From the NCBI GenBank assembly GCA_945904015.1, contig CAMDPK010000009.1, positions 17,848-81,847 on the forward strand: DNA of 64,000 nucleotides, given 5' to 3'. Positions within the stretch are counted from its first letter, which is position 1. Every line of letters begins with the position of its first letter. This document shows, piece after piece, positions 47,266 to 57,337 of this stretch. The stretch comes from Candidatus Kuenenia stuttgartensis (lineage in GTDB: Bacteria > Planctomycetota > Planctomycetia > Planctomycetales > Planctomycetaceae). The translations under genes and the position numbers were made by a program. The notes beneath the pieces were generated by a model that saw only the letters and a program-made list of their open reading frames with translations, was not told where the DNA came from and made no database searches.

Positions 47266-48260
47266 CGCACTGCCCCTCCCGCCAACGTCGGGCAGGTTTC
47301 CAACCTGCCCGCGCCAGCCGTCAGATTCGTGGCAGGTTGAAAACCTGCCCCACGATCGAGCCAATTGAGTCGCAGTACGCGAGCCGCCAATTGCACGGAC
47401 ATCATCAACACGAACATCGCCGCCACCGCGTGAGCCGTCCGAAACAGAATCTGTTCCGGAGCTTGCTGCACCGCCACATAACCAGTCGTCGGAAAACCAA
47501 ATCGAGTCACCCATGCGCCCGCTCCCAACACCAACTGCACGAGCAAGACGATCAGCAAACCAATCGCCGCCGAACGGAGCCACGCTTGGCCCGATCGCCA
47601 ACTCGACACAATCAGCGCGATCGACAACACCGTCGCCAGAATCGCGCCGCCCAAGTGCTCGTGCAGCGCTAGACCGAGATGCCGGACCAAGCCGCCAAGC
47701 AACGACTGGACAAACACCGTCAATAAGTTCGCGATGGCGAGAAACTTCAAGCCGCTGGAAACGGAAGTGCTTGTGTCTGAGACTCGGCCGCCACTCATCC
47801 ACGTTGATCCGGTGACGAGGGCGAACAGGGTGATCGTCGAAAAAATCAGCGAGGCGAACAGACCATGCACCAGCGCGGCCACACGTGCGTCAGCGATGAC
47901 TCGAAAACCACCGAGCAACCCCTGCAACACCACTGCCGCCAGAATGCCGATTGACAAAGAACGCACCCAATCACGCGATTCGCGCCGCAGCGTCAGAGCC
48001 ACCAGTCCGATCGAAAACATTCCGATGAGGCTCCCAGCCAAGCGATGTCCGTGCTCGACGAACTTCTCGCGGTTCGCGTGGAAGTCTTGCAGCCACGGGT
48101 ACAGAAACATGTTCTGCCCATCCGACGTCGGCCAATCCAGAAACGCCATACCCGCATCGAGCGTCGTCACGAGCGCCCCCATCCCAATCGGCAACAACGC
48201 GATCGCCGCCGTCAATGCGGCGTAACGCGAGAGCCAACGATCTGAGGACGCGGTCGTCAT
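47262..48260 (-). CDS. ctaA: Haem A synthase, CtaA
   Basis: 332 residues from ATG 48260, 20 bases after the coxA stop. Eight-helix layout with four haem-ligand His regions: EHGHRLAGSLIG, VHGLFASLI, LHEHLGGAI and AHAVAAMFVLMM. Oxidises the haem O methyl to formyl. The final 30 residues (DRGAGFQPATNLTAG and GRLETCPT) are coded by a hairpin repeat, an odd C-terminal tail. A visible ribosome site is lacking. Confidence 0.92.
   Translation of the reverse strand: MTTASSDRWLSRYAALTAAIALLPIGMGALVTTLDAGMAFLDWPTSDGQNMFLYPWLQDFHANREKFVEHGHRLAGSLIGMFSIGLVALTLRRESRDWVRSLSIGILAAVVLQGLLGGFRVIADARVAALVHGLFASLIFSTITLFALVTGSTWMSGGRVSDTSTSVSSGLKFLAIANLLTVFVQSLLGGLVRHLGLALHEHLGGAILATVLSIALIVSSWRSGQAWLRSAAIGLLIVLLVQLVLGAGAWVTRFGFPTTGYVAVQQAPEQILFRTAHAVAAMFVLMMSVQLAARVLRLNWLDRGAGFQPATNLTAGAGRLETCPTLAGGAVR
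47290..47355. repeat. GGGCAGGTTTCCAACC-family hairpin in the 3' end of ctaA
   Basis: Arms 47290-47310 and 47331-47350, near-perfect. Same family as 59568-59649. In frame, codes the CtaA tail. Confidence 0.85.
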
Positions 48261-48279
48261 GGGGGGCTGATTGGTCAAA

Positions 48280-50124
<1,845 letters not shown>

Positions 50125-50125
50125 G

Positions 50126-50944
50126 TTATTCGTCCTTCTTCGCCACGGCGCTGGGCGTCGCATGGCCGTCATAGTTCTGATCCGCTTGCAGCTTCTTCAA
50201 ATACGCCTCGTATTCGACTTCGGTTTCGGCGGTCAGTTGTGCCCGCATCTTGTAGTGCCCCCAACCGCACAGCTCGGCACAGGTCAGGTCAAACAGCCCC
50301 TGCCTCTCGGCTTTGAACCAGATCGGGATGATCTGACCAGGCACGGCGTCCTGTTTGACTCGGAGATGCGGCAGGAAGAATGAGTGCTGCACGTCCTCGC
50401 TGCGAAGCTGAATCATCACCGGTCGATTGATTGGAACGTGCAGGTCGTTGACGTCGTACAAGTCATCCGGCTGCGGCTTGAGTTGCAGCTTCTTTCCAGG
50501 AGCCGGGTATCGAATCCGCCACTCGAACTGCCGAGCGGTCACTTCCGCCACCGGAGCCTCACGAGCTTCCTTCGGGAAGTACGCCTGCACTCGGAACAAC
50601 GCCCAGACGTCCATTTGATACAGGGCTAAGAACAGCAAAATCACCGAGGGCACGACCGACCAGATCACTTCCAAGCTGTGACTGCCGTGACTGAACCAGG
50701 CCCGCTCGTCTTTGCTGTGCGACGCACGCCACAGGACGTAACCCATCGCGATTTGCGTCCCGATGAAGACCGCGGTGACGATGTAGAGAATCAAATAGAA
50801 CAAGTTGTCGATCCGCTGTCCCAGTTCGGTGACGGATGGACCGGGAAACCACCAACCGAGCGATGGGATCAACGACGAGATCAACGAATAGATGATCGCC
50901 ACGATCGGCCAGAAGACAAAGAACGCACACCAAAACTTACGCAC
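50126..50944 (-). CDS. coxB: Cytochrome c oxidase subunit II with CuA site
   Basis: 272 residues from GTG 50944, with GGGAG 8 bases upstream; a TTG at 50974 is the alternative. Two membrane segments are at about 8-25 and 48-72, with a further one near 95-112. CuA ligands are H187 (VQHSFF), C222, E224, C226, H230 and M233 (CAELCGWGHYKM). No fused cytochrome c domain, so electrons must come from another carrier; the octaheme cytochrome, the diheme protein and the cupredoxin are candidates in this cluster. Confidence 0.94.
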   Translation of the reverse strand: MRKFWCAFFVFWPIVAIIYSLISSLIPSLGWWFPGPSVTELGQRIDNLFYLILYIVTAVFIGTQIAMGYVLWRASHSKDERAWFSHGSHSLEVIWSVVPSVILLFLALYQMDVWALFRVQAYFPKEAREAPVAEVTARQFEWRIRYPAPGKKLQLKPQPDDLYDVNDLHVPINRPVMIQLRSEDVQHSFFLPHLRVKQDAVPGQIIPIWFKAERQGLFDLTCAELCGWGHYKMRAQLTAETEVEYEAYLKKLQADQNYDGHATPSAVAKKDE

Positions 50945-51016
50945 GGTGAAACTCCCGTAAGACCGATCTCTCAAACCAGCCGGTCGGACGATTTGGAAGA
51001 CCGCCCAACATTCCCG

Positions 51017-52459
51017 CTAATTCGCGTTCCCAAGTTCATTCGGCTGCCCTGCGATGCTGTGAGCCTTCGCCGCCTTGGGAGACGCCGACTCAAATGGAAC
51101 CGACAGCACATAGTTCACCAAGTCCCAGACTTGCTCCGGCTTAACGGTCGCGGCCACCGGCGGCATCGGAGTCCCTTTGATCCCTTGCGAGATGCGGCGA
51201 TAGAGGTCGATCGGCCGCCGTCCGCCGCGATAAATACCGCGCGTCAAATCGCGCGGCTTGATCTGTTCGCCCCAAGAGTCGTGCAGTCCACGCTTCTCAT
51301 AGAACCCACCCGTGGCATCGTTCTTTTGAAAATCTTCCGTTTGGAAACCGTTGCCACGTCCCGTCGGACCATGACAGTTGATGCACTTGCCACCGTCCGT
51401 TTTCACGAAGAGCGCTTTGCCTCGCTCGCGAGATTCCGCCGTGTCCGGCACGCGTGGCACGGGTGGCATGATGACCGTGTCCGCCGTCTCCGCCCCTTCC
51501 CAAGCCGAGACCATATCGCCGGTCACGGTCTCGATGAATGCCGCTAAACCTTCCGTCGGATTTGCGACATACTCCTCAAGCTGCTTGGCGATTTGCTTTT
51601 CGATGTCGCTCGTACTGGCCTTGGTTTCCTGAGCTTCCTTCCTGGCGCGGTCGGCGGCGTAGTCGTTCTTCAAATCCTTGAGCAACTGCACTTCCAGTTC
51701 GCCGCGCATCGCCAACCAGCGGACGTATTCGATCAACACGGCCAGTTCGTTCTCCTTGAGCATTGGCACGAACGCGGGCATGTAAGTGCCGGGAATACCT
51801 TGGCTGACGATTCTCTTCAGGTCATCACGAGACGCCTTCGTGTCTTTGTTGGTCGACGTGAACTTGAAGATTCCCAGCCGATAGTCACGCGGGCGTGGAT
51901 TCAAATACTTCGCGGTCGTCCCATCGCCATCGCCGTTGATCCCGTGGCAATGTTGGCAATGCCGAGCGTACAGCTTGCGGCCGTGCCGCAAGTTCTGTCC
52001 TGCAACGACGAATTGATCACCCTCGGCCGGCGCGGTTTCGAGAGCAGTCAAAGTCTCGAAAGATTTCTCGCTGGCATCGTAGCTGGCCAGTAAAAACGAT
52101 TTCCCTTGGTTGGCTCCGGAAGTGAACAGCAAGCCAGCGCGGCTGAGTTCCGGGGACTTCAAGCTTTCGAGATCGCTGGTCTCCGCGTTGAAATCGACGA
52201 TCACCGACCGGCCATCGACCGACTTCACTTTCCCTTCGGCTTTGCCGTAATTCACCGGCAGCTTCAACCACGCGACGCTGTTGAGCGGTGTGCCGAAGTG
52301 CTCTTCCAATGTTTTTTCCACGACCGCTCGTGCCTTGCGGTGAACCGGCTTCGCGATGTCGGCATTCTGAGCGAACCGCATCTGCGATGCGTCCTCAGCA
52401 CACCCGGCCACGGCACCAGCCAGCACCACGACCAATAATCGCCACACTCTCGCGCTCAC
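51017..52459 (-). CDS. Diheme cytochrome c lipoprotein
   Basis: 480 residues. Lipobox AVAGC, lipidation at C20. Haem motifs CQHCH (168-172) and CINCH (359-363), with Met candidates in PGTYMPAF and KGTPMPPV. Between them lies a helical charged region (about 250-330). The layout is two class-I-like cytochrome c domains. Probably membrane-tethered on the outer face, between the reductase and CuA. Located directly upstream of coxB. Confidence 0.9.
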   Translation of the reverse strand: MSARVWRLLVVVLAGAVAGCAEDASQMRFAQNADIAKPVHRKARAVVEKTLEEHFGTPLNSVAWLKLPVNYGKAEGKVKSVDGRSVIVDFNAETSDLESLKSPELSRAGLLFTSGANQGKSFLLASYDASEKSFETLTALETAPAEGDQFVVAGQNLRHGRKLYARHCQHCHGINGDGDGTTAKYLNPRPRDYRLGIFKFTSTNKDTKASRDDLKRIVSQGIPGTYMPAFVPMLKENELAVLIEYVRWLAMRGELEVQLLKDLKNDYAADRARKEAQETKASTSDIEKQIAKQLEEYVANPTEGLAAFIETVTGDMVSAWEGAETADTVIMPPVPRVPDTAESRERGKALFVKTDGGKCINCHGPTGRGNGFQTEDFQKNDATGGFYEKRGLHDSWGEQIKPRDLTRGIYRGGRRPIDLYRRISQGIKGTPMPPVAATVKPEQVWDLVNYVLSVPFESASPKAAKAHSIAGQPNELGNAN

Positions 52460-52480
52460 GAAAAATTCCTCCGCTTCAAC

Positions 52481-52537
52481 GTAGGTTGGGCACTCTTGCC
52501 CGACCCACGACGGGCATGAGTGCCCATCCTACAAAAC
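52481..52537. repeat. CGTAG-tipped hairpin, GGNTGGGCACTC family (copy 2)
   Basis: Arms 52482-52503 and 52512-52533, few mismatches; the right tip runs into CTACAAAAC. Same family as 24090-24166. Lies between the cupredoxin lipoprotein and the diheme cytochrome within the cluster. Confidence 0.88.
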
Positions 52538-52540
52538 CGA

Positions 52541-53431
52541 TTACAGCCCAAATTTCTTCGCGTCCGCCTTGATCTCAACGGCCGGATTTTCGCCACCCTT
52601 GATGACGACGTTGTATTTCGATTCCAACAGACCCGGCTTCCCGCTGTCACCCCGCTCGTGCCAGACCTTGAACTGATATTTCCCCGCCGGCAGACCTTCG
52701 ATCTTGAAGTTCCCCTCCGCGTCCGACACGGCCGCGAACGGATGATCCAAGATCAAGTGATACGCACTCATCCACGAGTGAATATCGCATTTGACGGAAA
52801 TTGGTGCCCGTTCCGCTGTTTTGTAGATCAGTTTGATGCCCGTGCGATCGTTGGCTGAGATGGCGTTGTTCGCGGGACCGTTGCGGACAACCATGCAACG
52901 AGTGTTGTGCAACGCGCCATCATCATTCAACAGTCGGACGGTCTGTCCGACTCGGCAAAACATAGCATGCGTCGTGAAGCGGCAATTCTTTTGATCGAAG
53001 ATGATGTCCTCAGTTGGCGGCGCGGCATTTAAGCCTGCCGGCACCTTGTCGAGGAACACAAACACATTCGCCACGCCCTTGCTTTCGCTGACGACCAAAT
53101 CTTCGTTCGGAATGTCGCCGGTGGCCGAGCATACGCTGGCGTCTTTGTCGGCGGTTCCCTTCTTGTAGATCACGCCCGGCGTCGGACGCGTCCCGTCAAA
53201 AACGATTCGACCGATCAGTGTTCCAACGCCGCCGGCACCAGGCGAGGCCGCACCATCCGGCGTCGCTGGCTTGTCGCCATCAACTTTCGCGATGGCCGAT
53301 TCAGCGGGCTTCACCCGCACCGAAGGTTCGGCATGAGCACCCGAATCGAGTTTGCCGCAACCGGCCGCAAGCGCCAGCAGTCCAGCGCACGCCACCATCA
53401 TCCAACAGAATTTCAAGTCAGCCGTTTTCAT
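52541..53431 (-). CDS. Lipoprotein with amicyanin-like cupredoxin site
   Basis: 296 residues; lipobox LAAGC with C25. An Ala/Pro-rich linker runs to about residue 70. Type-1 copper ligand pattern: H175 (ALHNT), C215, H218 and M221 (CDIHSWM), the short C-x2-H-x2-M loop of amicyanins. The last part (about 230-290) resembles a carboxypeptidase-regulatory-like beta sandwich (GNFKIEGLPAGKYQFKVWHE). ATG overlaps the octaheme gene stop (TGATG). A copper electron carrier in place of soluble cytochrome c is likely by context. Copper binding is inferred from ligands. Confidence 0.82.
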   Translation of the reverse strand: MKTADLKFCWMMVACAGLLALAAGCGKLDSGAHAEPSVRVKPAESAIAKVDGDKPATPDGAASPGAGGVGTLIGRIVFDGTRPTPGVIYKKGTADKDASVCSATGDIPNEDLVVSESKGVANVFVFLDKVPAGLNAAPPTEDIIFDQKNCRFTTHAMFCRVGQTVRLLNDDGALHNTRCMVVRNGPANNAISANDRTGIKLIYKTAERAPISVKCDIHSWMSAYHLILDHPFAAVSDAEGNFKIEGLPAGKYQFKVWHERGDSGKPGLLESKYNVVIKGGENPAVEIKADAKKFGL

Positions 53432-56400
53432 CAGTTGCCCCCTTCCTTCGCGTCACCCTTGGCCGGAGCCGCATCGACGGGAGCTGGGGTCGCCGCGAGC
53501 GGCAGCTTGCCTTCTTTTTCCAGCAGTCGCATGTAGTTCAGCAGCGCGTCGCGCACGCCAACCACTTGGTCGAGCGGATCGGTGTCCATCAGCGGCGGGA
53601 ATTGTTTTTGGTCCTTGCGGAACACCGGCGGCATCGACGTGTACGGCGTGATCCACGCCGGCTTGTGGAGCCACAGCAGCAACCAATCCGGCCGCAAGCG
53701 ATCCGTCACGACTTCCAGGTTGGGTCCGCGGATATCCTTTTTCGGGTCCGAGCCTTTGTATTCCTGTCCGGCGACCGAATGACACTTGATGCAGATCGGC
53801 GCGTTGAGCACTCGCCATGATTCCTGCAAGTAATCCCCCGGCCGTTTCGGATGCCGTTCGTGATACCGGGCGTTCGCGTCGGATAGATACGTCGCGTCTC
53901 GTTGCGGGACATTCTGATATGGAAACGACGCACCGTCATACGCCGCAAAGTAGTTCGCCAGAGCCTGAGCTTCGGCGTCGGTCATTTTGAATTTCGGCAT
54001 TCGCAAGACCGTCACATGCCGCAGTTGCTGTGGGTTCTTCAAGAACGAATACAGCCACGGTGTCTGGACCTTGATCCCTTCCTGATACAGCGGCGGCGGC
54101 GACATCTGCCAGGCATTGGCCTCGCTATCGGTTCGCTTGATGTCGGAGACCAACCATTCGGCGAATGATCCGCCGCGAGCCGGCTTCTCCGAAACCAGTT
54201 GTGCTTCCGGAACGATGATGCGTTGCGGTGCCCATTGCAGCTTGCCGCCGACGTCAATCGTCTCCCACAAGTCATAGCCGTATTCTCGCTCTTCGGGATC
54301 GTCGTCCGGCTTCGGCCGTGACGAGGCGAGTCCCTTGAACATCACGACCGGCAACGTCTCGGTGCTGTCCGCCTTTTTGACAACGTGCGATTTTCCGGTC
54401 AGCGCTTTGCGTGGCGGCTTGAGCTTCATCATCAGTTCGAAGCCTTCGGGATGATCCTCGACTCCCATTTCGGAGGCGAGAAGTTCGTCCGGCTTGGTCG
54501 CATACGAGATCTCCGGCAGGTCGATGATGTGGCAGCCGGTGCAATTGAATTTTTGCAGCAGCCGTTCCCCTTCGACTTTCGCCAGTTCGGCCCCCTTCGG
54601 CCGGTACAGATATTTCTCGGCGGGCGGGCGGGCGACGAGTCCCAGCACGAAGGTCGAGATGGCTTCGATTTCCTGCTCGTTGAGCGGGAACTTCGGCATC
54701 CGCAATCGTTCGTCGTAGAACTTGGTCTCGGTCTTCTCGTAGTCGTAGCTGCGCGGGTCGCGGAGCTTTTGCCAGATGAAACCGGGGCGTCCGTGATGCA
54801 ACAAGCTCTCGTAGAAGAATGCCGCGCCGAGCTCCTTGGATTCTTGTTCGTGATTATCGAAGCCGCCGGCCGCGGCGTTTCTGATCGCATTTTCGACGCG
54901 AGTCTTGGTCGAACTGCCATCCGGTTCGCCGTGATGGTGCAGGTATTCTTCGATGTGCTCCGGTGCGAGCCGCGACGGATCTTTCAAGCCCCAATCCTGA
55001 AGCGCGGTGCCGATCGGGCGAGCGGTGTCGAAGTTCGGAATGTCGTGGCAGCCGTAGCAGCCGTACCGCGAAATCGTCACGCGGCCGAGATAGTTCATCT
55101 TCCGCTTGCGCCATTCTTCGTCCGAAAACTCCGCGCCGGCCTTCTCGGCCACGAGTTCAATCTCATCCCCCTTGACGGTCTCGCGAGCGTACGGGTACTT
55201 GCGAACCGACATCACTTCCGTGGCCTGTGCCGGCGTCACGGTCTTGCGACGCCACAGCAGCATTTCGACGAGCTTGTCCAACTCGGCATCCGTAATTTCA
55301 ACCTTTGGATACGGGTTCGTCTTCTCTCCAAACGACAGCAGGTAGGCGGCGATGTCGGCCGCCGGATCAGGATCGCCTGGCTTGGCCGGACGGAGGAACA
55401 AGTCGGGCATCTTCGTGTCCGGGTGATGTCGTTCCGGATTGCGAATCCAATTGTAAAGCCAGTTGACCCCGTCCTCTCCCGGCTTGAGCTTGGCCGCAAT
55501 CTTCGACAGGTTGGGACCGAACTCGGCCTTCGAACCTTTGAATCGCTCGGCGTCGTGGCTGTGACACGCGAGGCAACCCTTCTGGGCGAAGAACGTCTCG
55601 CCACGCTTCGCATCACGTTGCTCGGCGGGCGGCGGCGGGTCGAACCCGTCCTTGTATCCAGTCGATTTGTCGAACAAATAGTGTGCGATCCCGGCGAGTT
55701 CGGCTTTCGAAAAATCTTTGCCATGACTGTCACTGTTGTTCGTCAGTTTGAAGAACTGTGGCATGGTGGTCGTGGGCCGGAAACGTTTCGGCTCTTCGGT
55801 CCAATACGTCAACCATTCGCGAGTCGTTTTGCTGGCGATGTGCTCCAGGCTCGGACCCACTTTGCGTTCGACGCCGGCCACCGCCTTCGGATCGTCGGCG
55901 ATCTTCTTCGCTTCTGCGGCAGTCTGGGGTTTGAGCCGCAGGTCTGGGCCAACCGGTTTGCCGGCATCGAAACCGTTGATCTCGTGGCAGCCGAAGCAAC
56001 CGTATTTCTTGATGAGTTGCCAGCCTTCGTAAGCCTTCGGAGCGGTCGCTCCGAACTTCGTGTTCTGACCGAGTTCGACGACCGAGTGGTGACACTTCAA
56101 GCAGGCGGACTCACGCAACCGAGCCGGCTGCATCGGGTATTCCCAGAAGTGATTGTTGAACCACTTGAAGTCGTGCTCCCATTCGTGAGCCTGATGCGGA
56201 TCGTTGGGCGTGTGCGACGCATTCTGAAAACTGGTTCCCGATCCTTGTCCGTCGTGACACGACGTGCAACCGAAGTCATTGAGCGGATGCGGGCTGGCCG
56301 CCGTCAAATAAACGTCCGGCCGAGGATGCGTCGAGAACGGATGCTCGTAAGTTCCGTTCTTGCCGTCGCCATGCGGGAAGTCGGGCACGTCGCCATCTCC

Positions 56401-57264
56401 GACTCGGTCAATCGCCAAGTGGCAGGTGCGGCAACGGTCGAACCGCGCTGTCTTCGCCATGCCGAGCGTGATCTTCATATCCGGCAACCAGTCCTGCTGG
56501 ATTCTGATGTGCGAGTTGAAGCCATCGACGATCGGCTGCTCCATGAGCCAGCGCTTGAAGGTCTTGACCGCACCTGCAACCGAATTCGGTTCCGGTTCGA
56601 TCCGACTCTTGGCGGCCTCCAACCGGAGGACGTCCACCTCGAAGGCTTTGACAGCGGCCACAGCCGCGTCGCGGTCTATAGTCTGTGCCTTCAATTCGTC
56701 CGTGGCCTTCTTGCGAGCGGCCTCGCGACGGTCAAGCTCCGCCTCCAATTCATCGACGGCTTGTCGCTTCTCATTGAAGTCTTTCAACAAGACGGCCATC
56801 TTCTCTTCGGGGAGTTGATCGCGAACACCGAGGTCGTAGTTGGCGCTCGCCACTCCACGATAGGATCGGCTCTCTCGCACCTTCCGCATTTGCATCAGGT
56901 ACTCGTTGTCGAGAGTCTTGACGTTGGCTTCCCGTTCGGCGACCGCCTTATCCAATTTTGTCTGCTGGGCTTCCTTCGCATCTTTCAGTTCGCGGAGCTT
57001 GGCCTCGTAAGACTTCTGCAACTTCGCGGCGGACTTGGCCCCATTGCCCAGCGCCACGTTGGTGAGTTCCGCCTTCGTGGCATTCTCTTCGGCGACGAGT
57101 TTGTCTGCTTCCAGGTGGAAAAACTGATGCTGATACGCGCGCCACTCGTCGTGGTGGTCGAAATACATCATCAGCAGCGTCGACACGAACAGCACGATCA
57201 TGCTGACGGCGAACCACCGGTGCATCTTGGGAAGCGGACGCAGATAATCTTCATTCGCTGGCAT
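53431..57264 (-). CDS. Giant membrane-anchored octaheme cytochrome c
   Basis: 1277 residues from ATG 57264. One membrane segment at about 17-36 (MHRWFAVSMIVLFVSTLLMMYF), then a coiled coil of roughly 180 residues (about 40-225, for example KSYEAKLRELKDAKEAQQTKL). Eight CxxCH haem sites at residues 278, 333, 388, 423, 564, 736, 908 and 1158. Between them, PxxxMP-type Met ligand candidates recur (TTTMPQFF, DTKMPDLF, LRMPKFPL, LRMPKFKM, TSMPPVF). No catalytic nitrite-reductase-type motif. It occupies the place of cytochrome c1/f in the operon, so it may take electrons from the Rieske protein. Its start codon is next to a hairpin repeat. Confidence 0.9.
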   Translation of the reverse strand: MPANEDYLRPLPKMHRWFAVSMIVLFVSTLLMMYFDHHDEWRAYQHQFFHLEADKLVAEENATKAELTNVALGNGAKSAAKLQKSYEAKLRELKDAKEAQQTKLDKAVAEREANVKTLDNEYLMQMRKVRESRSYRGVASANYDLGVRDQLPEEKMAVLLKDFNEKRQAVDELEAELDRREAARKKATDELKAQTIDRDAAVAAVKAFEVDVLRLEAAKSRIEPEPNSVAGAVKTFKRWLMEQPIVDGFNSHIRIQQDWLPDMKITLGMAKTARFDRCRTCHLAIDRVGDGDVPDFPHGDGKNGTYEHPFSTHPRPDVYLTAASPHPLNDFGCTSCHDGQGSGTSFQNASHTPNDPHQAHEWEHDFKWFNNHFWEYPMQPARLRESACLKCHHSVVELGQNTKFGATAPKAYEGWQLIKKYGCFGCHEINGFDAGKPVGPDLRLKPQTAAEAKKIADDPKAVAGVERKVGPSLEHIASKTTREWLTYWTEEPKRFRPTTTMPQFFKLTNNSDSHGKDFSKAELAGIAHYLFDKSTGYKDGFDPPPPAEQRDAKRGETFFAQKGCLACHSHDAERFKGSKAEFGPNLSKIAAKLKPGEDGVNWLYNWIRNPERHHPDTKMPDLFLRPAKPGDPDPAADIAAYLLSFGEKTNPYPKVEITDAELDKLVEMLLWRRKTVTPAQATEVMSVRKYPYARETVKGDEIELVAEKAGAEFSDEEWRKRKMNYLGRVTISRYGCYGCHDIPNFDTARPIGTALQDWGLKDPSRLAPEHIEEYLHHHGEPDGSSTKTRVENAIRNAAAGGFDNHEQESKELGAAFFYESLLHHGRPGFIWQKLRDPRSYDYEKTETKFYDERLRMPKFPLNEQEIEAISTFVLGLVARPPAEKYLYRPKGAELAKVEGERLLQKFNCTGCHIIDLPEISYATKPDELLASEMGVEDHPEGFELMMKLKPPRKALTGKSHVVKKADSTETLPVVMFKGLASSRPKPDDDPEEREYGYDLWETIDVGGKLQWAPQRIIVPEAQLVSEKPARGGSFAEWLVSDIKRTDSEANAWQMSPPPLYQEGIKVQTPWLYSFLKNPQQLRHVTVLRMPKFKMTDAEAQALANYFAAYDGASFPYQNVPQRDATYLSDANARYHERHPKRPGDYLQESWRVLNAPICIKCHSVAGQEYKGSDPKKDIRGPNLEVVTDRLRPDWLLLWLHKPAWITPYTSMPPVFRKDQKQFPPLMDTDPLDQVVGVRDALLNYMRLLEKEGKLPLAATPAPVDAAPAKGDAKEGGN

Positions 57265-57269
57265 GTTTG

Positions 57270-57333
57270 TGGCGCACGCGGCTCGCGTGCGTTCCATCCT
57301 CAAAAAATTGGCGCACGCGAGCCGCGTACGCCA
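57270..57333. repeat. GGCGCACGCGGCTCGCG hairpin, upstream of octaheme gene
   Basis: Arms 57270-57291 and about 57310-57333, one mismatch. Adjacent to the start codon of the octaheme gene and 4 bases from the cytochrome b stop, replacing a normal ribosome site. Confidence 0.82.
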
Positions 57334-57337
57334 CGGA

